Origin: Hymenolepis diminuta
Taxonomy: Eukaryota > Platyhelminthes > Cestoda > Cyclophyllidea > Hymenolepididae
DNA: 64,000 nucleotides
Direction: 5' to 3'
Assembly: GCA_900708905.1 (NCBI GenBank)
Contig: CAADRB010000034.1
Coordinates: 1,454,322 to 1,518,321, forward strand
This document shows positions 13,607-26,900 of the stretch, piece after piece. Position 1 is the stretch's first letter, and each line of letters begins with the position of its first letter. Under the pieces are notes generated by a model, which did no database searches, was not told the origin of the DNA, and saw nothing but the letters and a program-made list of their open reading frames with translations. A program made the translations under genes and the position numbers.

Positions 13607-16600
13607 TGTTTATCTTGACGCACATTTATCAACCTTTATGGTCAGTTGCACTAATTCTTAGTGTGGTAAGATTCTGAGCTTCGATTTACTTTTGCATGAT
13701 AGCTTTCAATACCTTGCGATTTCATTGAACATCACTTGTCAATAGCATATATTCGTGTAAAGCAGCTGATTAAAATAAATTGTTTATGCAAATGTATAGA
13801 CGATTAACCTAATAACTTCGATGGATATAGATTGACGGATTTGCTTGCGAAAGTCAAATTTTCAACAAACAAGTCGAGGTAGAATTTAGAATCTTGATTT
13901 GATGAATTTACGTTCGAACATTTTTAATGAAATCAGGAATCTTCCTTAAATCTAATACAGACCCTTTGGATATGAGGAGGTATAGTGTTCAGATTTTAAT
14001 ATTTCAAAGTGAGAAGACGAGTTTTCTTTTCAATTCTATTTTTGTGTAGAATTACTGAATGATGTTCTAGTACTCTATATTTCGTTAACGGGAATAATTT
14101 AATTCTGCTAGAGTGTAGCTTGAAGATACCGGTTTTCGAAGATTAGAGGCTAAAACACAAGACTTTTCTTGGTCATTTATGGTTTTTAATAGTCATAAAA
14201 TTTGTATTCATAATGCGCTTGAAGCAGCAGAATGAACACTTTTTATTTATTACCATAAGGCAAATGCTAGAAGTTAATTCCTAATACTCTCTTTTCAAGA
14301 TGAGTGCCTGTCGCTAAGATTGCGGTGTAGTAGCATTAGCATTCCCCATGACTAAGTCCTCTTGAGTTTGTAAACACAGGGCACTTGTTAGTCAAGCCGG
14401 TAACATGACTGCGATTTAGATATTTATCTTAAAACTCCACTGGACTGGACTAGACTGGACTAGGAAAGGGGTGAAAGAGGTGCAGGATATTTAATTAGGC
14501 CACAGCTGATTCTATCTCTTCCTCGGGTCTTCTCTCTAAGCCCCTATTGCGCAGGGGCCATGTGTAATCGAATTAAGATTTTCGGGGGAGGATTATCTAA
14601 TCGTGATCGCAAAACTCCGATAACCTTGTCCTCGACTCAAGTAGTGACTAATTATATGCAGGAAGCGACCACCTGGATTAAAACTCGGATTTAGAGATTG
14701 TCATTATATCTTGTCTAAACAAACAGAATGTTTTCAGGTATTTCTTGCCCATCCATTGACTCAAATCAGTCAATTTTTTCCAGGGAGAACTTTATTTTAT
14801 CTAAATTCTTTAGAAAGGCTTAGGATACAACATTTATACAATACACCTGATCTTCGAATTTAACATTCACTTGGATACAATTGAGATAGAGAGGGCCAAA
14901 ACAGGTTTAACGATGAATATTCTAATTTCCATTACTGGGGGGCCGGAGTATTCTTTCCTCATTTGACATCCAGTAGTCAAGGCAGCCTCTCAAGAGGGGG
15001 TTGATGAACAACCCAAAGTAGACAAAGGTAACGTACACATATCATAGCGGGCCCTAGTAACTGTGGCGCTAAGGTGAGATAGGGGAGGAGCAAGAGGATT
15101 GGGGATTGATGTATTGTTTGTCCAGACAACTGGTTGTCACTGGGGTCGCTTGGCCCAGTTCATGTGTTAGAGGTTGCCAAGGCCAGTGTCATGACGGTTG
15201 AAAATGTCTCCGTAATTAACGTCACTTTGACAATCCAGTCAATCTGGTCACGAAAGTCACAAAGATTCAATTAAATTAATTACAGCCTATAAATGGAACA
15301 AAGATTGCAGTATCCGGGGTTTACATATGATGTGTCTCCATATAATCGCAATTTCTTTGATGTTCTAAATTCTGTCTCGATGATAAAATGGCACAAATGG
15401 AAAAGACTTTGAATTTCGAAAGCAACTCCAGATAAGCCTGTAAGAATAAATACAAACTGCATCTGCAAATATTTAACAGTTCAGTTTAGTCACCCAAATG
15501 TATATCAGGTAGACTTTCATGAACAGTGAACGGATGATCAGATTTTGCAAACCCTTGTAAAAAGTCCTGAATCGTCATTTTATTGAGTCTATCTCAGTTG
15601 TTACCGTTCTTATTAAAATGTAATTTGAACAGAGAAATTTGTAACTTCCAATATTACCGTTTTGGAAATGGGGAATTAAAAGTGAAGATTTCTGTCTTGT
15701 AAAGTCAGAATTACTTCCGATCTCTTTAATACCTACTTGTCTTGACATATTTAAGAGCCATATTGCCCAATGAAGCTTACAACTGGCGACTTTTTATCGA
15801 AAAACGCATTGAGTTCGAGCATTTTTAATAACAAAAGTCTATCTTCATACACATTTTCGTAATCATATTTCTCATAAACCAGTGAAGTAAGGCGAAAATT
15901 TAGAGCTGAATATATTTAAGAGATTATTACATTCTAATAGTCATAGCTACCAAGGGGTAGTTTACACAAGTTAAAACTATTTCAATTTTCAAACATGACT
16001 AATCAGCGGACCTATCGAACTTTTCAAAATATAAAGGTTTCTAGGAGTACAGTGCCCCTTACGTCTTTAGATCAAGGTGGATTCTCATCAAAAATATCGA
16101 GGCTTCATTATCAGGTAATTTATCTGCAGCTATTGTTTCGAAAGGGAGGCCTACGCGTATTAGGAAAAGTGTGTAGACTTATATTTCAGAATCAAATTCG
16201 ATAATATGTAAAACTACTCAAGAGAAAATACCTGTTGAAATGATAAATCCAATACATATCTTGATATTAATTACTCCAAAAGCCTCAGAAAGGGACAACT
16301 TCAAAATTATTATTGGATAGGAAAAAACGACCTTTCTGGCATCGTTCTCGTGGTAAAACCGATCAACGGATAAACACCAATGATCATCGATCTCGAATAT
16401 GCTGTTCCGCGTTGTCACAGATGCTCATCCTGATATACCGGATTTTATTTATCAGATCGGATGTCGTAATAAAACATTATGGTATTCGACCAATGCTTAA
16501 AGGAAAGGTGTTTTAGAATCTACAGAAAGAGACAGTGGTATTATACGTACCATAATGAATGTCCTATAGATACAGACACCTAAATCGAAGGCACATTTTT

Positions 16601-18637
16601 CTTCTAAATCGAAAAGAGGCAAACTTCCTATGAAATTAGCCTTACTTTGATGTAAGTAATAAACTCCCCTTCTGCATAATTGTGGTCAGATTTATTTAGT
16701 TTAATGGAACAAAAGTTCATTTCAAAGATACGACTTGGAAGAGTGATAGATAGCTTTTAATATAATATTCATTGAGGAGAGGAAAGTGGTAAACTGGGGG
16801 ATTCAGTCTTAAAACCAAGACTTCTTCATTACTACAGCTGTGGTTAGGGCCTTTATGTCCCTAAAAAACTTCATTTCTTGAGATTTTAGAACGATTCTGA
16901 CTGGAAATTAGTTTTTAACCGGGCGAAAAAGGCAGTAGGTTCTTTTATTTCAAAACCGACATTTGGCATTAATTTCTTAATCCTATATTTCACTATCTGA
17001 TTCAAGTGCAGAAGAAAACGCACGTCCGAAGTGACCAAGTTTAAGAGATTCGATAGATCTTTAGAGTTTTAGAACTGTTAGTTAATATAAGCTTCTTCCT
17101 TCTTCTTCCTTCTATTGGCCGAGATAAGAGAATAATACAAGCTGACACGAATTTTAACACAGCACAGCTCAATCAAGGTGAACTCTAATAATTTTAACGA
17201 TCAGAAATACTTGGGATTCTTCGCTCTCTCTCCTTTCTTGATATTACAGCGAGCACAACGCGAAAGATACCGTCTGATAAAGTTGTCGGACGCTAACACA
17301 AAATAAAAATATGTCCCCTATGTCTGAAGTAATTAATACACATCTGACTGCTACCACCATGTCGGCATCGTATCGCCTGTCAGATTAATTAACGCATGAG
17401 TGTAATATTTTACAAATTAAGAGTATTAAAAACAAATTAAGATCAACATTTAATTTAATAATTGTAATGATTATAATAATTTTTTTGATAATTTACTAAT
17501 ATTTTACATAAAATGAATTTTTATTTTTGTAACAATGATTAAGGAGAAGTTGTAGGAGGAAAATTTGCTGAGGTATTACCCTATCAAGCTTTAATTAACT
17601 TCGTTACTGCTTGATAGAAAAAAATGACAAAATCAGTGAATGGAGGGAACGGTGAGAAGATGTTAGCTTCGCTACTCAGTGGACAAGTCCTCAGGTAACT
17701 AAGTAAGGCCCATGAAGTAGATAATTGGGGCAAATAGCTGACTCATTTTCTAACAGTGAAGCTAAATATAAATGAGGTTGAAAAATTGACTAAAAATTAT
17801 AAGCAAATTAGGATAAAACTTATTTAAAGGACAGTTTTACTACAAAGTTGGCAAATATTTGCCCTAGAATATCTGCATTAGGTCCTAACATTACCTTCTC
17901 TATGCATGAAGAGCGGAATGAGATGTCAAAACGACAAGAGAGACATCACCAGTTTGGAAGTTTTAGGATAATATAACACATACTGATTGAAAAAACGGTT
18001 TATTATGATAAGAGACCATGGATATGCAGTGAGAGAGCTCTAGTGATCCGAGTTCTTGCTATTAACACTTTTTATTATTTTCTGATATCTTAAGATAAAA
18101 ACACGAGCATTATTTAAAAGTTTTTTGTATTTCTAAGTGTCTTACAAATTAAAATTTTCGAATTCTAATAGTTCCATCTTAAATAACATTCTGTACCTCA
18201 AATCAACTAGCCACTTTTGACGACAAGAAGCGGAAAACCTCCCTAAATGACCAAACCACTAAGATTTATCAAGCGAACAATAAGTGCACATGAAGTCACC
18301 AAGGGTCACAACCTGAAATTTTAAATTCGAACAATAATAACATATTTCAATGAACTCTGTGTCAAAACGTACCATGAGTCCAGACTGAAAATAAGACTCT
18401 TTAACCCTCTCTCTTCAATTTTCCCGCTTTTTATATTTGACTCTTATCCACTTCACACCTTGTCTGACTATTTATTTGTCTTTCATATAAAGATACTTTC
18501 CCATTATTTAAAATTTCAAGATTTCTCTTTGCTATAAGTGATTGTCTTATTATCCACATCAATACAAAAAATTATAACTAACATCAAATAACACTAAATC
18601 CAACGAATGGTAAAGATCGGATCAAAAATATATAGAC
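13607..18637. other. Gene-free stretch
   Basis: No supported gene. Small features: a (GGACT)-like pentamer array at about 14438-14462, and a near-perfect palindrome GACAACTGGTTGTC at 15125-15138 in a GC-richer block (about 15040-15260). Open frames at 15995-16204 and 16313-16516 have no recognised domain. Confidence 0.45.
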
Positions 18638-18953
18638 GTCAAGGTATCAAAAAGCCTTGATTTTTGGACTCGAGTTGTACGATATTTACTAAATGGGCAG
18701 TTTACGTTCCAAATTTCGATTTTCATGAATCTTCCCTTGGATTGCAGCAAATGCTTGTCTACAATGCTCAGTGCTTATTGATCGGTATTCTTTAATCTAG
18801 AAGGGTCGGTTTAGCGGTTTAAATTCATGTTTTTCCTTCCGATGGTTGCTAAGGTAAGTGATCTTATATGTTATCCCACAGCTTTCAGTTTTAACATAGC
18901 AGTGAGGAAACAAAATCTTAAGTTAGTAGAACTCCGTAATCTGTGTTGACTCA
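18638..18953 (+). repeat. Interspersed repeat R1, copy B
   Basis: Begins at GTCAAGG and carries the R1 blocks in the same order as copy A: ACGATATTTACTAAATGGGC, GTTTACGTTCC, ATGCTTGTCTACAATGCTCA, TTCCGATGGTTGCTAAGG and AAGTTAGTAGAACTCCGTAA. It is the most complete copy along with A. The GTAAGT/CACAG pair inside it is not conserved in copy A and is probably fortuitous. Confidence 0.7.
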
Positions 18954-21900
18954 AGGTGATAATGACTTCATAATTGCATTTGATCCCAGTATTTTATTGT
19001 CTACCGACCATTTATCGACAATAGTAAATAATTTACTGATTTTAAAAACTCGTGGAGTATGACTTCAGAAACTTAAAAAGTGAAATATGTATAGCAGGTG
19101 TTTTCATGCTAAAATGTATATTCCTTTTTATGAAGACCATGAACATGAATGTAAAAAACGTTTATAAGAATCCTATTAACGCAGTCTTTCAAACGAAGGC
19201 GATGCTCTACTAACGTAAGTTGAAATAAAGGCATTATTAATGAAATAAAAACACAATTTGTATTCACACTCAGATGTAAAATTGATTAGTTAAAATAGAT
19301 GAAGCTATATTATAATATTAATTTTTTTCGATCAAAGTTTAAGATAAATAAAATAGTCACTTTTGATTTCATTTTCATTCGCATACTTGTATCGGAATGC
19401 AATCAGAAGTTTCTGACTCCAGGTACAAGTTTATCCCTCTCTCTCTTTGGCGTTCAATTTGCCGTCCAAAAACGATCCTTTTATGTAACTAAATATGATT
19501 GATTACTTGATTACTCTTGAATACAGTTAATATTGATTAACTATTGCCAATTTCCTCGTTGTGCATTTAAATATCGATAACTTACTAATTGCAACATGTC
19601 TAGGTAAATATTCATCCAAGGTATCCATTTAACACCGCAATACAAATCAGTTCAGAAAAAGTAATACCATATAAAAATGTGTAAAGAGCTTAACATAGGA
19701 AATTAATTTTCTATAGCTCTGTAGTTGGTGTGGAGTGTGAGATAGTTACACTGTTGCGGAAATTTAATAAAATAGCAATTAGGTTAATAATTCATCTGCG
19801 ACGCATGATCAACGCTTATGTGAGTGTGGAAATGCGACACATGAGAATAGAAGTATGCTTATAGTACTTCGCTACTTTTATTTAAAATATTTCACAATTA
19901 AATCCATGAATTGGGTCATCTGGTATGGTACAATATAAACTATAGATACAGAGGTATTTTGATTTAATGTTTCTCTAACCACTGTTATGAACCACGTTAT
20001 GTTAAAATAATATTTAATTCATTAATATAAGCTTTTCAACAGAAAGAATGAAATTAATAATTGCTGCCTACGTATCAATATTTAAGATATACTTTGCCGG
20101 ATTCTAAAAATAATCAAGCAAAGCCAACTGACAGCTACTTAGTTTTATCAAATTATATGTCCTCTTCTGCCATCAAACAAATTGAAGTTGGCTTATGAAA
20201 CTGTCATATCTTGTCCAAAATTGTCAATGAAAGTAAAGGGAAGGTTTATCAAGATCATCGCAGAGCCCATCCTCTATTACAGTCTTTCCACAACAGTACA
20301 AGGAGTGTTTAATACCAGCGGACCTAAGGCTCTCCTTAATACTCCGAGAAGATTGGTCTTAGCATTACACTCCCACAGAGCCAAAATATGTGAAGAGTTA
20401 ACTCGGCTGATTTTTCGGATTCCGTCTTTGAGGAATCTCAACGAAGAAAATTTATTTTGAGCCATAAATTCCTAAAAAAAAAGCTAAAAAGTGAGCTTAC
20501 ACAAAATCACAACTTAGTCAATTCAATCAAGACGCCAAGGAAGTCTTTGGTTTAATAAAGCTTTATTGCTAAACAGCCTGTCTCTAATAGCGTAAATCCC
20601 CATCTCAAGGGAATTCGAGTGAAAATGGTGGAGTGCTAAGTTGCTTACTGTATGGAAATATTCATAGAAAGAAAAGCAATGCTCTTGCACAATCGACATG
20701 ATTAGTGTTCCTCAGACGCAATGATCAACAGTTCTTCCAGTGCCCAAGCTCTTGTTTTAAAACTTAAAAAGAGAAGGACGATTTAAATGCCATATGTCAC
20801 AAAATCATTCTTAGTGTTGACATTGAATAAACTGCGAGTCATTTCAAAAGATTTTTTAGAAAAAAGCTGTATAAATTCTCCCGAGCTGAAAAGAGAAAAA
20901 GAAATTATCCCGATTCTCAAGAATCAAATCTTCCTACCCTTTCCCTAAACCATTTCCTCTCCGCGTGTTCGAAAAGTATGAAGTAAACTATATTTATAAT
21001 CGAGCGTATGTATTTCGAGAACTGTGTGATGGTATTTACCACCAATGCTCACTACCCTCATTGATCACCATAATTCTTCCAACCCATTCAGAATTGGGAG
21101 GCGAGGAGTCCGACCATTTCAAAATAACAAAGTTTTATACAAAACTTGGAAATGGGAATGCATGTCAAGGAATGGTTGAGAAGACAGACCAATCGCCGCG
21201 GCAATATCTTCAACCTTATTTTTTTTGATAACCAGGGTCTTGAACACTTGCCATGACATCATTAGAGCCTATCTTACTGTCAAAAACTTCGATAAATCAA
21301 CTGTAGATTAAGGAACCCTTATACCCGCAGCTTATCTAGATTGTGCTCTGTTTTGTCTTAGTGAAGAAAATGAAAACTGACATCCGGGGCATTTTCTCCT
21401 AAAAGCATTAATAACTAAGTTTCGATGGACTTACACTATCCGATACTGCATTAAAGCAGTTATGAAAGCCACAGTGTCGCCAATCGCTATCCGAATCTAG
21501 GAAAAATATATCCCTTTAAAATAGAAACTTCCATATTTCACTCCCATCTCCCTCCCCCAAATTTGTCATGAATAGCCCGGTTCGATATGTTTATACAACT
21601 TTTAATCGAAATTTTTACTTTTAAAACGTGCTTAATTTAATTAAAAGTAATAACATCTTTAAAATATTCTTCAGTGCTTTCCATGCGAAGAAATTTCCTC
21701 GATAGGTTTACGTCACTGCTTGTCTGTATCTTACCACTCTCTCAGTGATATTTAGTGGGAATGAAAAATGATGGGAATTTCCACAAAATAAGGGTGCACC
21801 TTTATTCTCCTCCTTCTGTTGCCGCTGCTGCTGAATAACATGATCTCTTTTCATGGAAATATTTCTGGCATTGGAAGATCTCGGACTGGGCGACTACTAC

Positions 21901-23852
21901 ACAAATATTTCCTAACATTTCACCGTGCTTAAATAAAACTCTCTGAATAGATTTAACTAACAAGTTCAAAGATTAAAAATAGAAACATATTTTAATTAAT
22001 TGATTCGTATTATTGATAACTCAAACTGAGCTTTCAGTCGGCTTTCATTTTAGATCAGATTTAGCCATGTAGTTTTTTCATTTTCTTTAAATCGACGTCC
22101 CCTGCAAAATTAGGTAGTAAATGAGATTAAACTATCCAACTGAAAAGGTTTTAAACGAACATTACCGCTCGAAGCATATATTATGGAAGCCATCTGAATG
22201 TAAAAATGTCATTAAAAAACCCCAGAATGACATTCAAAATCTCTTCACTGAAATCTACGATTCCACACTTAGTAAACTTATCGAATTTCTGCTCTACGCG
22301 TCACCATCTGAGGTACTCAATTCCCGTTAGTTGAACATTATCGAATTTATAGGAGAATGATAATATTTTAACGTTTTTTTACTCTACTGAACACTTTCAA
22401 TTGGGAAATAACGATATGTAAACCTAATCTTTTTCGAGGAACATCATTGCAACTCACTGAAATTTATATTATGAACAGTTCTATACACGCGGCAAATTTA
22501 TCTAAACATTACGACGTCGTGGAAGGATGGTTTAGATTAAAAGCAGGAAACTAACTAGAATCCAGAACATTTTACTCTTTAAATTCTAGTGATAGTAGAA
22601 ATTGTCAGGCAAATGATCTAACTGATTTGAAATTTGTCTTTTTCCTGGAAAATTTTAACCCTGCAAAAGAGTATTTTTTCCTAACGTATGTGTTCAAATG
22701 AGTGTCTGTAGAAATGGTCAAAGTCATAATTATTTCACATTTATTTATATAGAATTAAAATGAAAATATGTTTAGAAAAAGTTGGTCATTTCTGTATTCA
22801 TCAACTGCCGATCAGTGTATTCCTCTGTTCCTTCTCAATTGACGTCTTCACCTAACCTTTTAATTCTTTTCAAACTATCACACTACATTATACAATTAAC
22901 ATTAGGCAGTTTTAAGAAAATCTTCGTCACTTTTGCCTTATTAAATCTATTCTTCATCATTTACAGTTACCCTGCACTTATAAATTGACGCATAAAAGAC
23001 AATAGGAAGCATATGAACTTGAATTAATTCGCGATGCTGAACTGAATGCTCATTCTTCCAGACTGATGGGTAGTTGATAAAATTTAAATTTAACAGAATG
23101 AGAGAGTGATTGTGAGCCCTCAGTTCCCTCAGAGGAATGTGGAACGATAAACTGTGTAAGGGAGCAGAATAGAATGTGGTAGTCTCTCAGTTTCTCTCTT
23201 TGCCCTAGTGGGGCAATATTTTGATATGAGGCAGAGATAAGGGAAACGAGAGGGAGAGAGGGAGTGGAGGAGTGGACACTTGTTGCTGTTTCTACTTCCC
23301 ACGCTTCCATTAACGGTTTGCGGTGGCGGTAACTGCCGTATCAGTAGCAGAAACGGTGTGAGTAGCTATTCTATCAGGAGGTTGTGGTCAGCGGCTAGGT
23401 GCTGACACGTTAGTGATAACAACTGTCTTTCTCACTCTCCCGACTCTCTCTAATTTTCTTTCTTGTTTTCTCTCTCGTCGCTGCTTATTGCACAGGACTA
23501 TTCTCCCTCTACTCAGTCCTTTGGCGTGTTACGAGATGGTTAAGACCTGATAAGGTTTCCCTCTTCCCACTGCTCTTCTCAGAATTAGTTTATAATTTAA
23601 TAAGCAGTTTTAATAGAAAATGGTTTTCCAGTTTTAATCAATTCTTGTGAATGAATAAAGAGCTATTAGTGCTATTGAGATACTCTCTATGATACTGCGG
23701 CCTTCCTATCTATCCAGTCCTGCTGTGTTATTCTTCACGTATCCTTTGATAAATATATTTACCTTATCCAATTTGTATTATTTCGTGTTATTGGTTTTTT
23801 AAGATATGTTTATAGATTTCTTTGAGTATGTATTTCATTTTCCATAATTAAA
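18954..23852. other. Gene-free stretch
   Basis: No gene I can support. The longest open frames (20182-20460, 92 codons; 20965-21228, 87 codons; 22121-22330, 69 codons) show no recognised domain. A GC-richer block with purine and pyrimidine tracts lies at about 23230-23560. Confidence 0.5.
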
Positions 23853-23915
23853 ACCAGTTAGCTCTAGCGTAGAGGTCGTTTTCATGACTACCGACTACTC
23901 CGAATTTTACTACCT
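23853..23915 (+). repeat. Interspersed repeat R2, 3' fragment
   Basis: AGCTCTAGCGTAGAGGTCG, then CATGACTACC and TCCGAATTTTA, match the tRNA-like 3' part of the R2 copy at 10668-10822. The upstream half of R2 is absent here. Confidence 0.45.
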
Positions 23916-26900
23916 ACTACGGCGCTGAGAGTGCTAAATATTTTGAGATAATGCATAAAATATATCGAGTGATGAATTTTCAACTGCAGCACTGAGTATT
24001 CAGTTAAAATCAATCAGGGGAAAATTTTTCTGATGGACTTTGATGAGTTGGAAAATGAATGATCAAAATTGAAAACTCCTCTATACGAATTGTAAATTCG
24101 ATCTGCTAATCATATTGATTTCTCGTTCATTTTAGTCATTAATGAATAAATATTTACAAGTCCTTATAACGGTATAAGGAAAATACAGTTGAGGCCTATT
24201 TGAAAAGCAAAATGATTTATATTTTAAACTTCATAACAGGGGATGGCGATCAGTTACCGCATACCAGGAGATACTCACATCCGAAAAGCGCGTGGGTAAG
24301 ATTAAGGAGGAGAATATTAAACATGAATTAACTGAGGAAATTTCCTATTTATTATCCCCAACTTGGTTACTTAAGGAGGAAGAAGAAGTAATAAAACAGT
24401 TCAAACAGAAAGGGGAGAGGATAGAGGCTCGGGAATCGAAGGAATTTTAAATCCATCGAAGTGGCGAATTCATCAGGATATCGGCTTTGTAACTAAAAGG
24501 TGCGATCTGTTGTATCTTGGACAAACTTGTTTTACATTTAGATTTCCAAATCTGATCTATACGTTTCTGAGTGATCTGACTGATCAGTGTATTGATCCGC
24601 TAGATCAGTCATCACTACAATATAGCTATCTCTTATAATGGACAAAGAAGGTGAACTGTCAGTGAAATAAAAATGAATTAATATACATTGAAAGATTTTT
24701 TAATAAATTTGCTTATTCCTGATTAATCTACCTTTTAGCTTAGGTAGATTATTATAATGCCGATTAATTAGAACGTGAAGACTGATTTGGAAAATTTTCG
24801 TAGAATCAGACAAACTTTAAGTTAAAATGAATGACCCCAAAGTCATTTTGTGCTTTTTCCCAAAATGCATCTAATGCAACTAATAAAATCATATTCATGG
24901 TGATGCACTCAGATTCAACTATGTTCTTGATGTTTGATCTTACGAATTTTCTTGTCCTCATATCCTATTCTAAATTCTAAATTGACAAACTATAAACTGT
25001 ACCTTTACATTCCTAGTATGATGCATCCGTTTTTTCAACTCGGAGGTTAGATCCTTAAATAACATGACAATGTATAACTTTAAAGACGCAGATGTGTAAG
25101 TAACGAAGTTCAATAAAGATGGGGATCCCACTTTTTGAACAAAAATTGGTGTTTGATTTTCTACATCTATTAACAGAGAACTGAGATCTTTCAAAAACCT
25201 TAAGTCATAGGTGTATCGTTGTTTCAGTCTTAAGAGTATTTGCCACTTTCTTCAATTTGCATAATTTCGTTATTTGAAAGTGAAAAGTAGAGTTGACTCT
25301 CTGTTCGTTTCCTGATTTCAAATGGAGAAATAATAACCACATTTTAGTTTGAATTAGGATGAACGTGTTTTTTGTAAAAATTGTCGATGAAATTATTTCC
25401 AATCCTCTTTATCTTCATATAACCAAGATCTTTGAAGGGTTGCTTTGAAAAGCAGAGTATTTAGACTTTTTCCGGATTTGGGATAGAACCTGATTCGTTT
25501 AGGATTGGGCTTATCTTTATGGTCTGAAAAATAGAGAAATGAAATTCTTTATTTTTGAATATCTGCTGTTTTATTCATAAATATCCATTTCACAGCCATG
25601 AAATTGGCTCACTCTTAAACTTTAAGATACTGTAACTGTAAATGAAAAAGAAACTCAATAAGTATCAGCCTTGATTGAAATGTAATATTTTCTCGTTTAA
25701 AATCGCGATTTATTAAGGTTCTCCTAAAAGTTGACTTTGGTGAGCTATTATCTACCTACTCTTGGCTGTAAAATAATTTTAATGGAACGATGCGGCTTGA
25801 CTGACCACGAAATTAAATTAACCGATCAATAAGCTCAGAATATTGTGGACACAATCCGGTAATCAATTCATGAAATGTGAGCATTAAGACATTACCCTAT
25901 GAACTATTTCCGTGAGGATATGAATGGCTCAATGTTTCCAGAGTTCAAATAAAATAAGATTCTTGGTTTTCTTCGTGGTTTTCTCACTAATTCATACTGT
26001 ATTGAACTTGTTTGAAATTTTCCTTGCATTCCTTTGGGTAATAATAATAACCTTATGCTGATAATATATCTCCAAGTTCAAGATGCACAATAATCATCAA
26101 AAGTAGTTTAACAACTAATGCGGACCAGGCTAACAAAGTGTTTAAATGCGTTAGCCCCTTCAAACCGCCATCATTAACGCTTAATTTTTATGAATACCAC
26201 CATTAGGTAAAAGACTGAGATAATAAAGGGTGGGGCGAGCGTGGCCGACAATAGTAGTGGTCAGAATAAAAAAATATGGGCATAGAGAATGATGACGTAC
26301 AACGTGGAGGTGCAGCTGTGCGCCCTGCTACTGTGCTACTGATAGGTGAACTATTAATCATCCCCAGACAAATGGTATAATTAATGGGGGTTATAGCGTG
26401 TTTCCAACCCGAGCGAGAAAGTGATAGGGACCATAAAATTTACTCCCCTCATCCAACTGACTGTTGTATTATAATATACTTCCCCTTTCCCTTCTCTTTC
26501 CAGACCTGAAGTGAAGCAAGCGAAGGGCATCAATCTTTCTTCATCTCGTGGATTCGTGCGGTTTTAAGCTATTATCTCGGGGAAGCCCGACAGGGTTAGA
26601 GGGGGACAGGCGAAATGAGGAATTGGATATTGTGCTTTTTTTCGTGCCATTCGTGCATTGACGGGGGGTTAACGACTGAATAGCGCATTGGACGTCTTTC
26701 AAAACAAAAGTTGCGGTACGGGTGAAGAGAGGGTGAGAGAAAAGCCTTGTGGTGATAGATTAGCTGTAAAGGAATCAAATAACTTTTATTCCAGTCGATT
26801 AACTTTTCATATACGGTTATATTTCACCTTAAAACTATCAGCACAGTCACTGCTATGTCTACATTGTTTGGTCACTCAACAGAAAGACAGCTGAAAATTG

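Noticed and set aside
15995..16516. Two open frames ending at donor-like or crossing acceptor-like sites
   Set aside because: No recognised domain and no consistent exon chain.
18853..18880. GTAAGT...CACAG mini-intron-like pair
   Set aside because: Falls in repeat R1 copy B and is not conserved in copy A; no coding frame around it.
20182..20460. 92-codon open frame with a faint LINE-like look (IAEPILYYS)
   Set aside because: No reverse-transcriptase motif can be followed on either side; too weak to call.
22121..22330. 69-codon frame ending near a GTACTC donor-like site
   Set aside because: Preceded by stops, no family match, weak donor.
26521..26570. Pyrimidine tract plus CAG, then an open frame PEVKQAKGINLSSSRG ending in TAA
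   Set aside because: Looks like a terminal exon, but no upstream exon with matching phase could be found; probably chance.
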